Source: Apus apus
Taxonomy: Eukaryota > Chordata > Aves > Apodiformes > Apodidae
Length of the DNA stretch: 64,000 nucleotides
Direction of reading: 5' to 3'
Assembly: GCF_020740795.1 (NCBI RefSeq)
Contig: NC_067287.1
Coordinates: 12,105,501 to 12,169,500 of the forward strand
The notes under the pieces are model-generated. The model was given only the letters and a program-made list of their open reading frames with translations, searched no databases and was not told where the DNA came from. Positions 35,262-50,200 of the stretch are shown in pieces. Every line of letters starts with the position of its first letter. Position 1 is the stretch's first letter. A program made the translations under genes and the position numbers.

Positions 35262-38200
35262 CTACGAAAGAAAAAAGAACAGCAGGTCAGGGGACCCCAG
35301 ACTCTAAGTCCAGAGGATTTCTCTGCACTTCCAAATGCATTTTAAAGAGCTGGGTGAAAATTATTTTTTAGCTTCTGAGATGCTCATGAGATAGGAACTT
35401 TCTCATCCTGTTTTCTAGTAAACTCATGTACACAGTGTAATTATGCATAGGTGATATACCTTTAAACAAACCATTTTGACTGGGCTAGTTTCATTAAATC
35501 TTTTCTCAAAATATGTCCTGACTGGAACTTTCTGGCCACATGATGCCTTTGGGATAGGCAGATTCCTGTTAGCCAGAAATAAGCCCCATTTCACACCTTC
35601 ATGCCTTCATCTCACAAAGTCTGATAGCCTGAATTAAACAAGTTCTGTACCACAACCTCCCCATTCAAGTCCAACATCTCAAGGGTGCCACAGGAAGCTG
35701 GCCCTGAAGGAGTCCCAGGCCAGATGCTTGAGGAGGCTGCTTGCCCACTGGGCTAGCTGGATGAAGGCAACTGCAATGCATGGCTGGCACCGTGTCCAGG
35801 CTCCAGGCCCAAATACAGGCTTGCTTGCCTAGAGCTGAGCTGCAGCAACACTACTGTAGTGCAGGTCACTGTTATTTACTGTCACTGGGAGGCCTGGGGA
35901 GAGCCATTGCTCCAGAGGGAAACACTGCTGAGGGCAATACAGAGCTGGCTGGGAGACAGCTTGGTGTGGGCTGCCATCACTTAACAGCAGGAGCCTGGGG
36001 CTGTGCAAAGAAATCAGTGCCTCAGGACACAGACCTCCAGAAGCACCATCCAGGCCCATTTCAAAGCATTACCTCTGTTTTAAGAGCTGAACCATACCTG
36101 TGCCATTGGTGCAGCCTCTGCAACAACAAGCACAAGGGTATTCCCAACAGCCACCGTGAGCAGCCAGCCTGCCTGCAGCACCGACTTCATGCTGGCTGGA
36201 GACTGAAAAGAGAAGGGCCTGGTCAGTGGGTATTGTGCTTTGCCCTTCTGCCCTGGCTCACCCTGTGGTGTCCTGCCCAGTCTAGGTGTCACTGGCTTCA
36301 GCCTAGGAGGAGATGGAGGGATTTCCTCTACATAGAGGCTCCTTCATGGTTAATTTCAACAGCTGCATACAAGGAGCTTTCAAAACATGTCCTCCAGGAG
36401 GACACATGAAGGAGATGCTGGTTTTGCAGAGCAGGATCCTGATCATCCCCAACCTGCATCGTCTGAAATCATAAGATCAGGAAGCCCAAGGAGCCACACA
36501 ACAAACCCTGCAACTTGGAGCCTGGTGCCTGTACACCTTTGGAAAACAGACTGGATCTTGATGTTAAACTTCTTGCTGATGAGAAATTTACCACAGCCCA
36601 TGAAATACCATCCCACTGGATTAATTGTCCTCACTAATAAACAACTAAACTTTATTTCAATGATAAATCTAAGAAGCTTCAACTTTTTGATCTTGTAGTG
36701 TCTCAGTCCTCCCTTCTAACAGACCTTCTCCTCAGACAGCACAGTACACTACTGCACACTCATTATCCTCTGCTCTGTTGTTACAGACTCAGGTAGGCTT
36801 AGACCCCTTCAGTATTGCAGTTTAAAGCAGGTTCCAAGTCCCCATGCCACCTTGTAGTCCTTGAGATACTCTTGCCTTTTTATCACTGAAAAACACATTC
36901 CACAAAATACTTCACTGAGAGAAAACCTAATATTACAGTGTATAGAGCTTTCACATTAAAACACTGCTACACACACACACACTTCTATCCAGTTCTGTTC
37001 TATGTTCTCAGCTTTACCAGAAAAGGATTTTCTTGAGTATAATTAAGAATGGGTATCTTCAGAGTATGAATTAATTTAGCTTGGGGGCACTCAGCAAGAA
37101 GTGTTAAAATCCCACTTTCAGGTGAAGCACAGACAATGTTGCCAGTAATCATCATGCCAAATGACACATAAAAAGTAAATTGGCAGATGCAGAAAAACAT
37201 CCTTAAAGTCTCATTGCAAGCCCCTTATCTTTAAGTGGAGTACCTGAGAATAAGAGAAGGCCAGACCTGTAATGGAGAACATCACCTCCCCAGCAGATAT
37301 TAGTAAATATTGTGGTAACTGCCAAGCCATATGGACATTGTTTGCTTTGATGTCTTCTGACTTCCATGTCTTAACAGCACCTCCAGAAACCTAGCACAAT
37401 AATAAAGACACATTGATTAGCACTGAAAGATCAGGTCCTCCTTACCCTCAAGAGCAACAATAAATTTATCAAAACAAATTTTTAAGCAAAGGTAAAGTAA
37501 AAGTAAAACTCTGCCCTGGAAGCAAAACTACAGGTCTGACACCCCTGCCATTTCCAAGCCTGCCCAGAGCAGAGATGGCAGGATGGAAGGGTCCCAGCTC
37601 ATTCATGTGCCACAGGCATTACACAAGTTATCACAATCTGGCAACTTGCCTTCTATAGTGAGGCTGGGAAAAGCCTGTGTGGCACTTGTGCAGAGTTTGT
37701 GACCTGCTGTTGTCCCTAAGGCCAAAAGAAGATGAGGGAATATATGCTTATTGCATTTATGTGGCCATTGCTCCCATTTCATGGGCACTGTACAATTCCC
37801 TTACGGTAACAGTGACACCCAAACAAATCTAGTTCAGGAATACCAAGAGTAGGAAAGACTGCCTCATATCAAATGTATTCAACAGTTATGGTAGCTGTAT
37901 TCATAATTTGTTTTGTTTGCTTTCCTGGGCATACTTAATACTGCCTCTGATGCAGAGAAGCAGAGAGATTTGACTATTAGCCAGGAAAACACTAGGCTGA
38001 AATTACTTCAGTCAGAAAACCCTGTGTTTAAGGACAGTACTTGGGAAAATACAAAGGATGTTTATGAGATGTACTTAATCACCATGCAGGGAGGCAAATC
38101 AAGAGACTGTATTTCAGAAGGCTAAAAGGGGTGAGAGGAGAGCTGTGCATTGCTCTTTAGCCCATAAAGAAGTTTCACAAGCACCATGCTATAACTGCAC

Positions 38201-41200
38201 ACAGAGGAAGGCTGAGTAGAAGGCAACATCCTCATGATTTAAGTATCACAGCTCAGTCACATTAGCAGACTAATATATTGCATTCTTGGTTCTTCTATAT
38301 GGCATTCCTGGCAGAGGAGCATGGCTCAGTAAAAATCACTGCAATAATTAAAAGCTATCTTGGCCTGGAGAAAACTCTCCAGAGAAGAAGGAAACCACAG
38401 GGAGAGAGATAGAAAAAAACAGTCAAAAATCAAGGACTAGGACAGAGTCCAGAGGGGCTGAGGCACAAAGCCACCCCCAAGCAGCCATGGCAGGGACTTT
38501 TGTAGATGGGACCACAAGCTGAAATCCTTGCCTACTGTGATGTGACATTCATCTGCCTCAACTGGCTCTAACTCAGTTGCATTACCAGAGGCTCTGGGAC
38601 AATATTCTTAGTGTAATATTCTTCATGCAACTTCTCTACTCAGTTTCTCATTTGGTGAAAGGCACTTGCAGCCCTGGAGGAAGGATCTGGCCAACATCTC
38701 TTCAAGTGTGTATGCGCTTGATGTATGTGAATCTCCACACTCAAGAGAGGGCAGCATCTGCCTGTTCCCTCCAGAACTGTGTATTCTGCTCCAGCTATTG
38801 GAGTTAAAAAAAAAAAGCCAGGTGCTTTGCAGCTATATTTTTTCCCCCTATGTATTTGGACTCCACAGACATGCACAGCTTCCATTAATTGCCCAACAGG
38901 GAGATGTTACTGCCAGGGAGTAGCTGACAGCACTTTGCTCCTCTCATCACAACACAGAAGTCAAAGTCCCAGAGGGCAGCTTAGCAGTGTGTCCTGTCAG
39001 ACCTGGTTTGTCTGTATGCCTGTGCAGTGGAAAGGTTACAATGAGAACTAAACTGATCACATTCATCTCTATGGCTCCTGCCAGCTGGACCAGGGTTGGA
39101 GCAGCATGCTTAAGAGGCTGGCAGGCAGGGAAAGAAATCCACCCTCTCAGCAGTGGTCACACCCCATCAGGGCTACGTTGTCCAGAAAATTTGCCTTGAC
39201 TTTACACTAGGCTCCAAATGAGCTCTACAGACAATGAGAGGAGGAAAAACAGATGCATAATCTCACCAACCTCCTCCTTCAACATTTTGTCCTTCTTTCC
39301 CCCTTGCATAATCATTAAGTCTTAGAAGATCAGCAAGTTAAATGTGAGGATGCAGCAAACTGTTTCTGCAGAGTTTTTCAGGTGTGAGGTACCACCAGCC
39401 AGTGTACTTCAAAGACCTCAAATAGGGTTGGCTCTTGGCAGACTGCAACAGCTCTTTGCAGTGCACTGGGTCAGTGTTAACTGAAGAAGGATATCATGAG
39501 ACCAGCACAAACAATGGATAATATAATTTTCCATTGAGGATTTCCATCAAGGAAAATAACTTACTTCTTTTTTAACCCATGAAATGTGACAAGATCACAG
39601 TGTAAGGTGCAACGAGTACCCACTCACCTTGCTTAGATAGATGCCAAAACCTCTTACTAGCCCTTGTATAATGGACTGCCTTTAGAATGCTACTGCCCAT
39701 GTCTTGCAGGATGAAGGAAGCAAGTGAGAGTCACAAACAGAAGAACAAAAGTACGGCCAGAGACTAGAACAGAAGGAGCTTGTCACCATCACAGAGACAC
39801 TTACATTATTTATCACGATGGTGTAGGATGCACCAAAGTCGAGCAGCCCCAACTCCAGGGTGAACTCTCCTGCTTCAGTTATGCATTTTCCGTTATTATA
39901 TCTAGATAAAAGGATGAAGTACAATATTTCCCAGTTACTCCCACAAAGAGCACAGAGCTATCAAACGTGCCCCTACAGTGGTGTAAGGAGGGTGTATGAT
40001 GGAAAGCTGCAGTAAAGTTTGTCAGATCATCACTAGTGTTCTTGCATTCTTTACCTTCCAGAAACACTCAAGCACTGGCTGGAGTTCACCTAATGACCTG
40101 GGCTATTACTAATATTTTTAAATGGCTTCTGCCAACTTCTCACCCCCCCATCAGGCTTATTTTCCTTCCAGACTTTCATCCACTCCTTCAGGAACTGTGG
40201 GCCAGACAAGTTAGCCAGGCTCAAGCAGCCTTCAGGAAATCAGAGACATGCACCTACAAGCCACTCTGTTTCCTATCAATAGAGGAAATTAGCCTTCACA
40301 TTTGCTCTTCTGCGTTGGATGTGTGAGATGGCACCAAGGCTCAGCAGTATTGCCTCAATGGCTGCTGCATCCTACTAAATTGCAGCAATAAATATTTTGG
40401 ATGGAGTTGATGCAGAGAAAAGTCATGAAGCTTGTTTTCAAACATTGCAAATGCCAGAAATAGCCTACAAGAGCCAACTCCAACGCTGCCAAACCAAGGC
40501 CATATGGAGCCCCTGTCTAACAAGCCCAGCCTGTGAAGCTTTTAATGTTACTTGATGTTACCAGCCCACATGCCAACACTTTGTAGCGTGGAATATGAAT
40601 TGGTCTTTTCCTGAGAGCACCCTAACACTGAGAGTTTGGGCCTGAGAGAATACCAAAATAGAGCAGGCATTAAGTGACAGAGTGGACTTCACCATGTCCC
40701 ACGCTTCTCTGCTGACAGATGCACAGGAATGGCCTCTCTCTTCCCACCAAGCCCCCAAATAAGGATAATAAAAGCTCAGAGAAAGTTAAGTCCTGTATCT
40801 GGACTTCTTCAAAAGGCTTTCTGAGTTTCCAAAATTCCCCTCACCTGACTCTGAGAAAACTCAGAGTATGGCCTAAAACAGGATCTCACTATACTCACGT
40901 CATGGGAATACAGTTTCCAAGCTTTGTCTCTACTGGTTTTATCTTACCAAAGCAGTAACATTCACAGGGAGGAAGCTACCCTAGACACTGTTGGGAGGCT
41001 GCATCTATTCAACTGCGTATTATCCACTGGGATATTGATTTGCTGTCCTTTGGCTTGGACACTTCACAGACCAAATGCATGGTGCTTCTGCACACACACA
41101 AGTGGCCTGGAGCATCTGCTCTGTGCAGAGCTGATAATTCTGGGTTTTTTTACAAGCATCTGCCCCCACAACCAAGTGCCAAGACTATAGCAGCAAAGAT

Positions 41201-44200
41201 TTTGCTAGTTGCCCAAGAAAAACCCCATTGTATTCAAGGAGAGGCCTCAGCAAAGCCCTTCAGCACAGCAAGGGAAACTTACTTGTCCCTCTCTAGCAGC
41301 AAGTACTCAGAAGTGCTGTAGTTTTTCTGAACAACAATGAACCGCCTGCTGTCAATGGTGAGGTTGACATCTTGGCTCAAACCATTAATGAATCTGCAAA
41401 GAAAGCATATTGCATTGAACTGCCAGGCAGGGCAGGAGAAACACAGTATCAGACACCTCAGAAGTAGTGCACTCTCTCCTCAAAAGCCTTCTGTAACTCC
41501 ATGGGGTTATGACAGCCTCTCCTGCAAACTATAAAAATATTTGTCTGATTTGTTGCCCATTTTTTCAATATAAGATTAGTTTTCCTTGCTGTGTAATTTT
41601 ACCTTCTTATTCTCCTGTTAAAAGTGACTGCCACATTTTGTGGGTTATGATTTTCAAGCAACCCATTCTCAGAGACCTTCAAAGATCGCTCCGTGGCTGT
41701 TCAAGAGGACAGAGTCCCAGCCCACCCCAGGAGACTATGAAGTGAGTTGTCCTGATGGGTATGTGCACCACCCTGGCATACTTTCCAAGGAATTTCTACA
41801 AGTGGGAAAGTTTCCTAGCAAAATAAAATATTTTCATGGGAATGTTTGGGTTGTTTCATCCAGTGTCTATGTTCTTTTTTGCACACAAAAGAGTTTTCTT
41901 TTGACAACTTAAAAATTGTTAGCAAAACCAAACACCTTTCATTTGATCTATGTTCTAAAATATTTTGGTTTTCAGTTGTTAAAAGGTGGCTCAAATCCCT
42001 GAAGGTACTCAAGTGCTTAACAAAAGCGACTTTTTTCCTAAAGAAACCTCTTCATAAATTTTTGAAGGGAAAGTTTTGGGATTCTGTCAGAAATATTCAC
42101 AGGAAAGTCAGAAATACCTGACTGAGGGTATTCATCAAGTCTCCAAGGTGTTGTTTAGTCAGCAGAAACCTTCACAAACATAGGGCTATAAAGAGATACT
42201 GGTCTCCTGCTTCTGTCAACACAGCCTTTCAGAGCTGTCAGCACGGGAGTTGGTCATTGTTTTAAACTATTTAAAGTTTTTTGGAGGTTATTTGTCTAGT
42301 TGGTTTTTGGCTGTTTGGTTTTGTTTGGGTTTTTTTTGTTTGTTTGTTCTTAAATTGTAACTTGCCCAAATCCTTCAGAGAACTCAGCTGTAACCCTCGG
42401 GGGTTTTTGGAAATCTGCTTATTCTGCATCTCAACACCCTTGCATAGGTCTTGGGATATGCTGGAGGTAACTGTGACCTCAGTGAGATGGCATCTTGGCA
42501 CAGACTGGCTCAGGACTGTTCATGGACTAGCTCGAATTTGGAAAGTAGACTAGCTGCTCGTGCAGAACTGATGCCCAGCTGAATTGTTTACAAGGATGTA
42601 AAATTGTCCCTGTATCCAATTTAGTAGGTGTTTACACATGAGGTTGGGTAAGTGAACATCATGGGTTGGCCAATTTGCAGAGGATGTACAGCAACAGTTC
42701 CTCTTCCGGATTGCTTCTTCCTTTTTTTCCCCCAAGAAGGTGGGACACAGTGAGATGAATTTACCACTCTTCCAAGGGAGGAACATTGCCATTGCAACCC
42801 AGTCTATCCTAGGCAGTAAGTGGCAATAATGCTCAGCTCTGCATGGCAAGCAGGGGAGGTGACACACTGTCAGCCTCTGCAGCTGACACCTGAGTCTTGC
42901 ATGAGACACATGGGATAGATTCCACACTGAGAGCATGTGGATTATGTTACATACAGTTTGCATTAGACAAAAGCTGTTTCCCCCATGCCACCACCTCCAA
43001 ATCCTTTTAAAAAAGCCATTCTTACCTAACAGCTGCCAAACCATTTTCTGGCTTTGCTTCCAAGTCTGTAATCTAAAGAGGGAAAGAAAAAAAAGAATCA
43101 AACATATTTATTAATGCTGCCTTATAAACAATGTGCAGCAGAAAACACTAGTGTCTGTGGAGTTACACATCATGCAAACTCTGTGGAATTTGACTGGACT
43201 CTCACAAAAGCTTTACATCTGGTCACAGGAGTAAAGTCCTGGTACAATAAAGCTAACAGCAAAAACTTCAGCTCCACCAAGGGCTTAAGATGAGATCATC
43301 CTTTTTTTCCTCACCTCTTGCATAAGAAAAGGCTACAGCTTCAGCCATTCACCCTTCTCTGCTGAGGCATGTAATACCCTCCAAAAAGTATTTGTCTTGA
43401 TCAGAACATAAGAACATTATCTACATTAGCTTCTTTCAATAATAATGACAATTAAACATGAGTGCCTTGAACTGCCTAATTTTTAGACCTTGATTCATGG
43501 TGTACTCAGACTTCACAGAAATCTAAAAGCCAACAGGAGTGCTAGGTTACTACTCTGATCACCATGTAATGCTCATGTTTTCCCCAACCCTCAAGAGACT
43601 GAACTATTGTACAGTGCAGGCAGAGAGCATGAGGAACCAAGATGCCCTGAGCTTGTTTGCACTCACATCCTTGAACTGGCCACCTGATTGGGCACACTGG
43701 GGTGTGAGTGTGCCTCTCCTGGAGATCACAGAGCATGAGCTCAATGGTCAACATGATCTACATTAATTTTAGGAGAGCCTATTTGGGGTACAACGCTGAA
43801 AAATGACAGAAGGTTATATGTCACACAAAAATAATACAGAGCAAGATTCTTGGCTGGTAGAAACCCACACTTGTGCCACGTCCACTAAAGTTGGCAGGGC
43901 AATTTCAGTTTCCACTGCCCACAGACAGAACCTAGACAAGCTAAAAGGGATCAAATCTACTTTCAGAAACTGGGTCTCAACATTTTCTAGACTTTCCTCC
44001 TGATGTTAAACCCTGAACATTTAAAGCTAAAAATCTAGAATTCCAGTATACTTGTAAAGTTTCTGTTTGATTCACAAACATTGCATGCCCTAAATAATAA
44101 ATAGCCATAGTGAATAATAAATGTCAGAGCAATAAATAATAGACAACATCCTTTTTTTTTCAATGGGAGGTGCATGGGGATTTGCACTGTTTGTTGCAGA

Positions 44201-47200
44201 CACACCAGCCAAATTGTTACTTGCTTTCATCAATGATCCCCCAGAGCTCTCAAATTAATTTCCTGCCCACTCAACAGATCACAAAGAAGAAAACAATTTC
44301 AGCTTGGCTCCTTCCAGGAAAGCACCCCCACCTGAGTGAGGGCCCAAACTCAGCAGTGATGAAGGCTGGCATGAGCCATGGCAACTCCAGGGCAAGCCCT
44401 GCAACACAGCAGTGATGCTGGCATTGCCTTCTTGGTGTTGTAATGCTGGAAAAGCAAGCATCATTTACCACACCTCCCTTATATAGAGCTGAGAATTACA
44501 AGTCAATAGCATCACCCAAAATCACTGCTGTGCCCCAGTGAATGGGAGCCTGCCCATACCAGGGTGAGCTTTAATTTAAACACAGGCCAGATAGCTGGGT
44601 CAGCACAGAGATACACTGAAGCTCAGAGATTCCTTTGCTCCATCCTGCCACAGGCTCTCTCTTTTTAAAGACTATGTGAAAATCACTGTACAAGTATCCA
44701 TTTCTCAAGATGACAGCACACAGTCATTAGGGCCACAGGGAAACTTAACAATGTTGTGTGATAATGAGCCCCAGGGTCTAAACCACAAAGCAGAAAAAAA
44801 ACCACAAACAAAAACAACAAACCAAACAAAAAAACCCACAAGCCCCACTGTTAGGAAATAAATTCTTAAAACTCCTTATTTTTAAAAATAGTTGTTTGAT
44901 TTCTACTATACAATACTAAATTATTAGTGTGGCAACCCTGCCAGGTAGGAGGCTGAGGAACTGCAAAGAGAATTGATATTTAAGCATGAGGACAGACTGT
45001 GATGGCATTTACACACACACACACCTGCCACAGTGTACAACAGCACCACTTTTTCCAAGAGAGGTTCTTGGGGTACAGCTGCATGGAAAAGGTATCAGAC
45101 CCTGGTCCTACATATCCCACCTGCCTCTGTGATTGTTGTGGCAATACAGAGAAGTCCAAATACAGCTGGCTCTGCTGCAGAGCCTGAAATGAACATCATT
45201 TATTCTGTAGAGCAAAACAAATAGGCCTTCTGTGCATTTTCACTAAACACTTGCAATAACTAAACCTAAAATTATTCCTCTGATGCTTTTATTCCATGCC
45301 CAGCCCTGGAGCCCCTTTAACATCTTTGCTTTATAGAACCACCTTTGGGGGGGGAAAAAAACCAAACAACTTTGGCTGTTTCCTCAAGCTTTCTCAAGCT
45401 CTGCTGCCTAGCAGGCATGACTCTGCTCTCCCACTGCAGCATTCCCTGGATTAAAGTGTGCCCAGCAACTCTCAGATGCTTTAACACCTCCATTAATCAA
45501 CCCTCAGAAACGCACACAGCTCCAGCGCCGCCAGCTAAGAAGTCAGGTTTGGAGCATCTGAGAGCAATCAGACAGACATTGCAACTGAGCAAATGAATTA
45601 ATGAGGCCATTACCCCATTGTATCATCACAGCCATTGACTTAATACCGTATTTACACTTCACTCCCACACTCACTAAGCGGCTTGATAGGCTTCCTTCTG
45701 CCTCAAAAACAATTAAGCTGTATACTGCTTTTTCCTTCACAGTGTAGTTAAAAGCAAGAGACAATCCTTGGTGTTGCAGGGTGAAGCGAAGACTCTGCTG
45801 CTCTCCATCCAATAGTAATTTTGAGTATTCAACTGGGTTCTGTGGAAAAAAAAGCTTGGTTACATTCTTTCTTCAGAAAGGATCTGGCTCTTCCCACCAA
45901 GTACAACCCTATCCTCTCTTCAAGGGACACTGGAAAGAGAGGTCAACAGCAGGGTTGTCTTCCACAGCAAAGGACCTATGCTGACCTACAGCCTTTGGGC
46001 TGGGAAAGCCAGAGCTTGGGGTACCTCCCCTTGCCAGATGCAACCCAAAGGCCAGGGCACACCTCCTGGCCTCATGGCTACACTTTCCCCTGGCCCTGCC
46101 CTGCCCCAGTAGGACCACATCTAGAACACGGCAGAAAGGTGGTGGCCAATGGATTGCTGGACTTGTCTGACCTGTAAAGTAAACTGGAAGCTGAACTAGG
46201 AAGCAGACCAGTGCCCATGCCCAGTTAATTGCCTTCCTGTTTGTTTCAGGCTCTGCAAATAGTTCTCAGATGCCATCCCAGATCCATTCAGATGCCACCC
46301 ATTCAGATCCCAGCAGCAGTGCCTGGTCTGAGTGCTGGGAGATATGAGCTGAATCTATCTCCATGCCCACCTCAGGACAAGTATCCTTCATTTCTAATTA
46401 CCGGTGAATGTAGTTTTAGCCATTTCCTCCTTTGCCATGTCTCCAAACTTTCCATTTCTATGTTATCAATGAAGATAATATGTTCCATTTTTCAAAGCTA
46501 TTCCCACACATTTCCAAGGCAGTGGAGGAGTACAAGCTCCAGCATCTGTGGGCTTTGTTAGAAAATGCCCACCCTTTCTTCAATGGGATGCAAGTCAGGC
46601 CTTCCAGACACAAATACATGCTTACCTGAAAAGACTCCACAGGCTGCTGAAATAGGTCCTGGTCTTGGATTGTCACTTTAACAGGGTTCTTTGCCAAATT
46701 CAGGACACGAATTAAACTTTCTTCTGGGACAAGTCGAGGCATATCCGTTTCCTAATTAAAGTAAAAGGCTTTAAATACTATCTGCACATTTTATTAGCAC
46801 TTTAATATCTTTTCATTTTTAGCCATAATAGTCTTCCTCTCTGTAATGACACTTTTCCATCCCTTCCTCATCAGAAGTTGCACTGAGAGAAAAATTATCA
46901 TTAATCTTATTTAGGGAGGTTTCCTCATAGTAGTTCAATGCCAGCCTATTGTTACTCCCAAAAACTGCTCTTCACATCACTAAGCATCCAGGCTACACAA
47001 CTGCTGGGTAGGGAAGAACAATGTCACTGCCTGGATGTCCCTAGTGCCTGGGAACAACTGCCATACCAGAACGGGGAAAAAAAATGGTATGTAGCTTTAT
47101 GAAGTGGTGACCAGAATAATTATTTCCCACTGCAGTCAGTGACTGGGAAAATAATTAGGCCAGAAGCCGAGCACTTTTGAAAATCCCAGTCCAGTTCCAT

Positions 47201-50200
47201 GTCTACAATTGGTGCTTTCGTGCCACTTTGCACCATCCTATTTAACAGCCAACTGTATAGTTATTTTTCCTCGATTCCCAAGAAAGGGAAGACAATGCCT
47301 CCAGCACAGAGGAATCTCTTTCTGTCAGGAATAATTTCCCAGAAAGAGTACTTCAATCAGCATCACCAGGCTTATACTACCTACAGATCTAAAATTATTC
47401 TTTTTCTCTAAAACTTCTCTTTTTTCCTCACTTTATTTTCAAGGAGCCATCAGAAATATTTCAGAGCTAATAATAATTTTCTACTTCAACTTATAAGTGG
47501 AGTAATGCAGGCAGGGTAGTTTGACCCTAACTTGGTGGGGGGTGCACTTTCAAAGACTGGGCAACCCTGATTTCCCTGTACCCATACACTGCTCTGGACC
47601 AACAGGCTTGTTAATGGTATCCAGCAAATTATTGTGGCTTTTTGCCCACATTACCTACAGGTGGGCCATCCTATTTCCCTCTTTGCTAAAATTTTAGTGG
47701 CCCTCAGGGTAAATTTCCATGCACAGGTAGAGGACAACCTCTAACTCACCCCTGCCTCTGCCCAGAGGAGTCACCCACAGCCAGAGCAGCCCTTCAGTGC
47801 TCAACCAGAGCTGCTGGTCCTGGCAATGAGATAATTCCTTTGCTCATGTAGAGATCAGAAAAAAGACCTGAACCCACAAAGTCTCATTTTAGTAGGAGAC
47901 TTGTCAGTGGGTTCACCCAAGGAACCAGCACATGTTAATCCAGGGCTCTGCGCCAGCCACTCTAACAGAAAGTGTAAGTATACATGGAAGCTATAAAAAT
48001 TAATCCTACAGTAACTTCCATGAGCCAAAGGTCAGCAAAGTCTGCACAAGGCTGGTCACAGGTCAGAAACAAATGGTACAAGCCTGCAGGGGCTAACATC
48101 AAATTTACAAGAGATTTGCTGTCAGCCTCTCAGGGAAAGCCTGGCAGTCTCCAGTGGCTGTGACTATGGAAGTGACCACATCCAGCTGCCTCACTGGAGA
48201 AACAATTTGGCTTGTAAAAATCTACATCCCCACCCTGAAATAGGAAAGGGATTACATTAAAAAACAAAACCACCACACACAGACACACAAAACCCCTAAA
48301 CAGTAAAATACAGGCAAGTTATAATGAGAAATAGGAGAGAGAACAGACTACCTTTTAGAATTAATCACTAGTATTAACTAGATGTCTGTCAAGCACTTTG
48401 ACGATGGAAATCTAGGATATAGACCAATACAGATGATCAGCACAGCAAAGTGCAAAGACTAGAAAGAGAGACAGAGACAAAGAGGGGGAAAAGCAGACAA
48501 AGAATTATCATTAGCAACTGGATCAGTATGCTTAATTGTAGAGAACATATTAACATTATGACCAAGGAACACAATGGTTAAAAGGAGTATCTAACAGGCA
48601 TCAATAAAAATAGCCCAGGGAAATAAAGGATTTTTTTAGGAATCCTTTGTTCTATACTTACATTTATTTTGACTTCTACAATGGCTGCAAGTCCAAATGC
48701 CAGCCCTGCAAGGATCATACCTGTTGCCATTTTCCTAATAGGTCTATGGAGCAAATAAAAGAGGTGCCATTAAGGGGAAAAAAAAAAAAATAGACTTCAT
48801 TAGAGCCAAAGATGTGCCAAAACCATGTCATAAAATATCCAACAGGTGGCACTGGGGATGATATGCTGTTTAAATTGCCAATCACTTAAAACTATTCTAT
48901 TATTCTGTATGAGGCCAGAACTGAGGCCAATTCAAACTGTTATGTCATGAAAAAAGCTCTTTGCTTGCAAGTTTCATATAATCTTGTTCCTAGCTCTTCT
49001 AGTGGGAATAGTTCATGGCATTATGTGAACCTGTGATGCTGAAAGAAGCACTAGAGATCACGTATCTTCAAGTGCCATTTGAGAAAAGCAAAAGAAGAGA
49101 ATCATGCTATAGTAGCAGGACCAAGGAGCAGAAAAGTGAGTAGTTCGTGTCATCATTGTTCCTGACCATCTGTGGCATCATTCTGGGTTATTTCTCATGC
49201 CAACACATTCACATTTCTAGAGAATAAAGAGCTTGCTTCTGAGCTTGGAGCAAATCTAGTGCAACTCTGATAGAGTTACATGAGACTATATGATATAAAG
49301 CAGAATAAAATAGGTCCCGCACAGCAGGTCCAAACTGAGTGACAAGTTGTTGAGATTTGAAACAAATCTAGTTACAGATTCAGTGGTCTCCACTCTTTGT
49401 AGTAGCCTGCATTCACATTCCAAACCAACTGGGCTGTGGGAAATTCAGAGTAGGAACCCAAACTCTATCTCTCAGTTACATGTCCTGGAATAAGAAAGTA
49501 TTTACTGCTTGCATCTTGTAATAATGTTTTTGATCTTCAATGTTGCATTGGGATTTTGTAGTATGAACTTCTGCAGTCACACAGCTACAATGTCCCCTCA
49601 GCTGCTTCTACAGCTAAACAGGATAGAAGCCTGTTAGTATCCAACATCCAAGGGACAGAAACAGCATGGCAGTCAGTCCTGATCAGTGCATGAGTTTGTG
49701 CTGCTGGGGGTACTAGCCTGTGAGCTGGTCATCAGGCAGGAAGTTTTCTGTCAAGCTGGGGCTTGGTCCTGGGCATGGGCTCAGACTGAGGTAGTGTTGA
49801 GAAGCAGCTTCTGATGTGTGTCCTCCAAGAGGCACCTCTGCTAGGCTGGACAGTGTCTTCAATATTTCTTTAGGTGCAAGCAATTTGGCACAAAGGGAGA
49901 GGATCAGCAGGTTGAAGGTGTAGGCTTCTGAGGCTCCTTCCATCCCCATTTATGTGGCCTTGTTTATCCAGCACTTTAATTTGGATTAGGAATGTGTTTT
50001 TTAAGGAAGTCTCCCACTCATTGCTCCTTCGCATGCTGAGGTCATGTTGAGAAGTGGTGCTTGTGCAGGGAAATAGTTAATTTCAGTTGAAACTGCACTG
50101 ACAGAGGCACTCAATGAGTGGATATAATACACTCCCACTGCTAAAGTCCACAGAGGCAGACTTCAAATACTGCAAAATCACCCAAAATGCATTTAGTGGG

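Noticed and set aside
35780..36409. 209-codon plus-strand open frame
   Set aside because: It runs antisense across SLC15A2 exon 21 and its introns; composition is random with no domain.
42550..43101. 183-codon minus-strand open frame over SLC15A2 exon 17
   Set aside because: It reads exon 17 in the wrong frame; the correct frame gives ITDLEAKPENGLAAV and joins exons 16 and 18 in phase.
49713..49949. 78-codon minus-strand frame in intron 13 as an alternative exon
   Set aside because: Flanking exons 13 and 14 join in phase without it, and no counterpart exists in the family.
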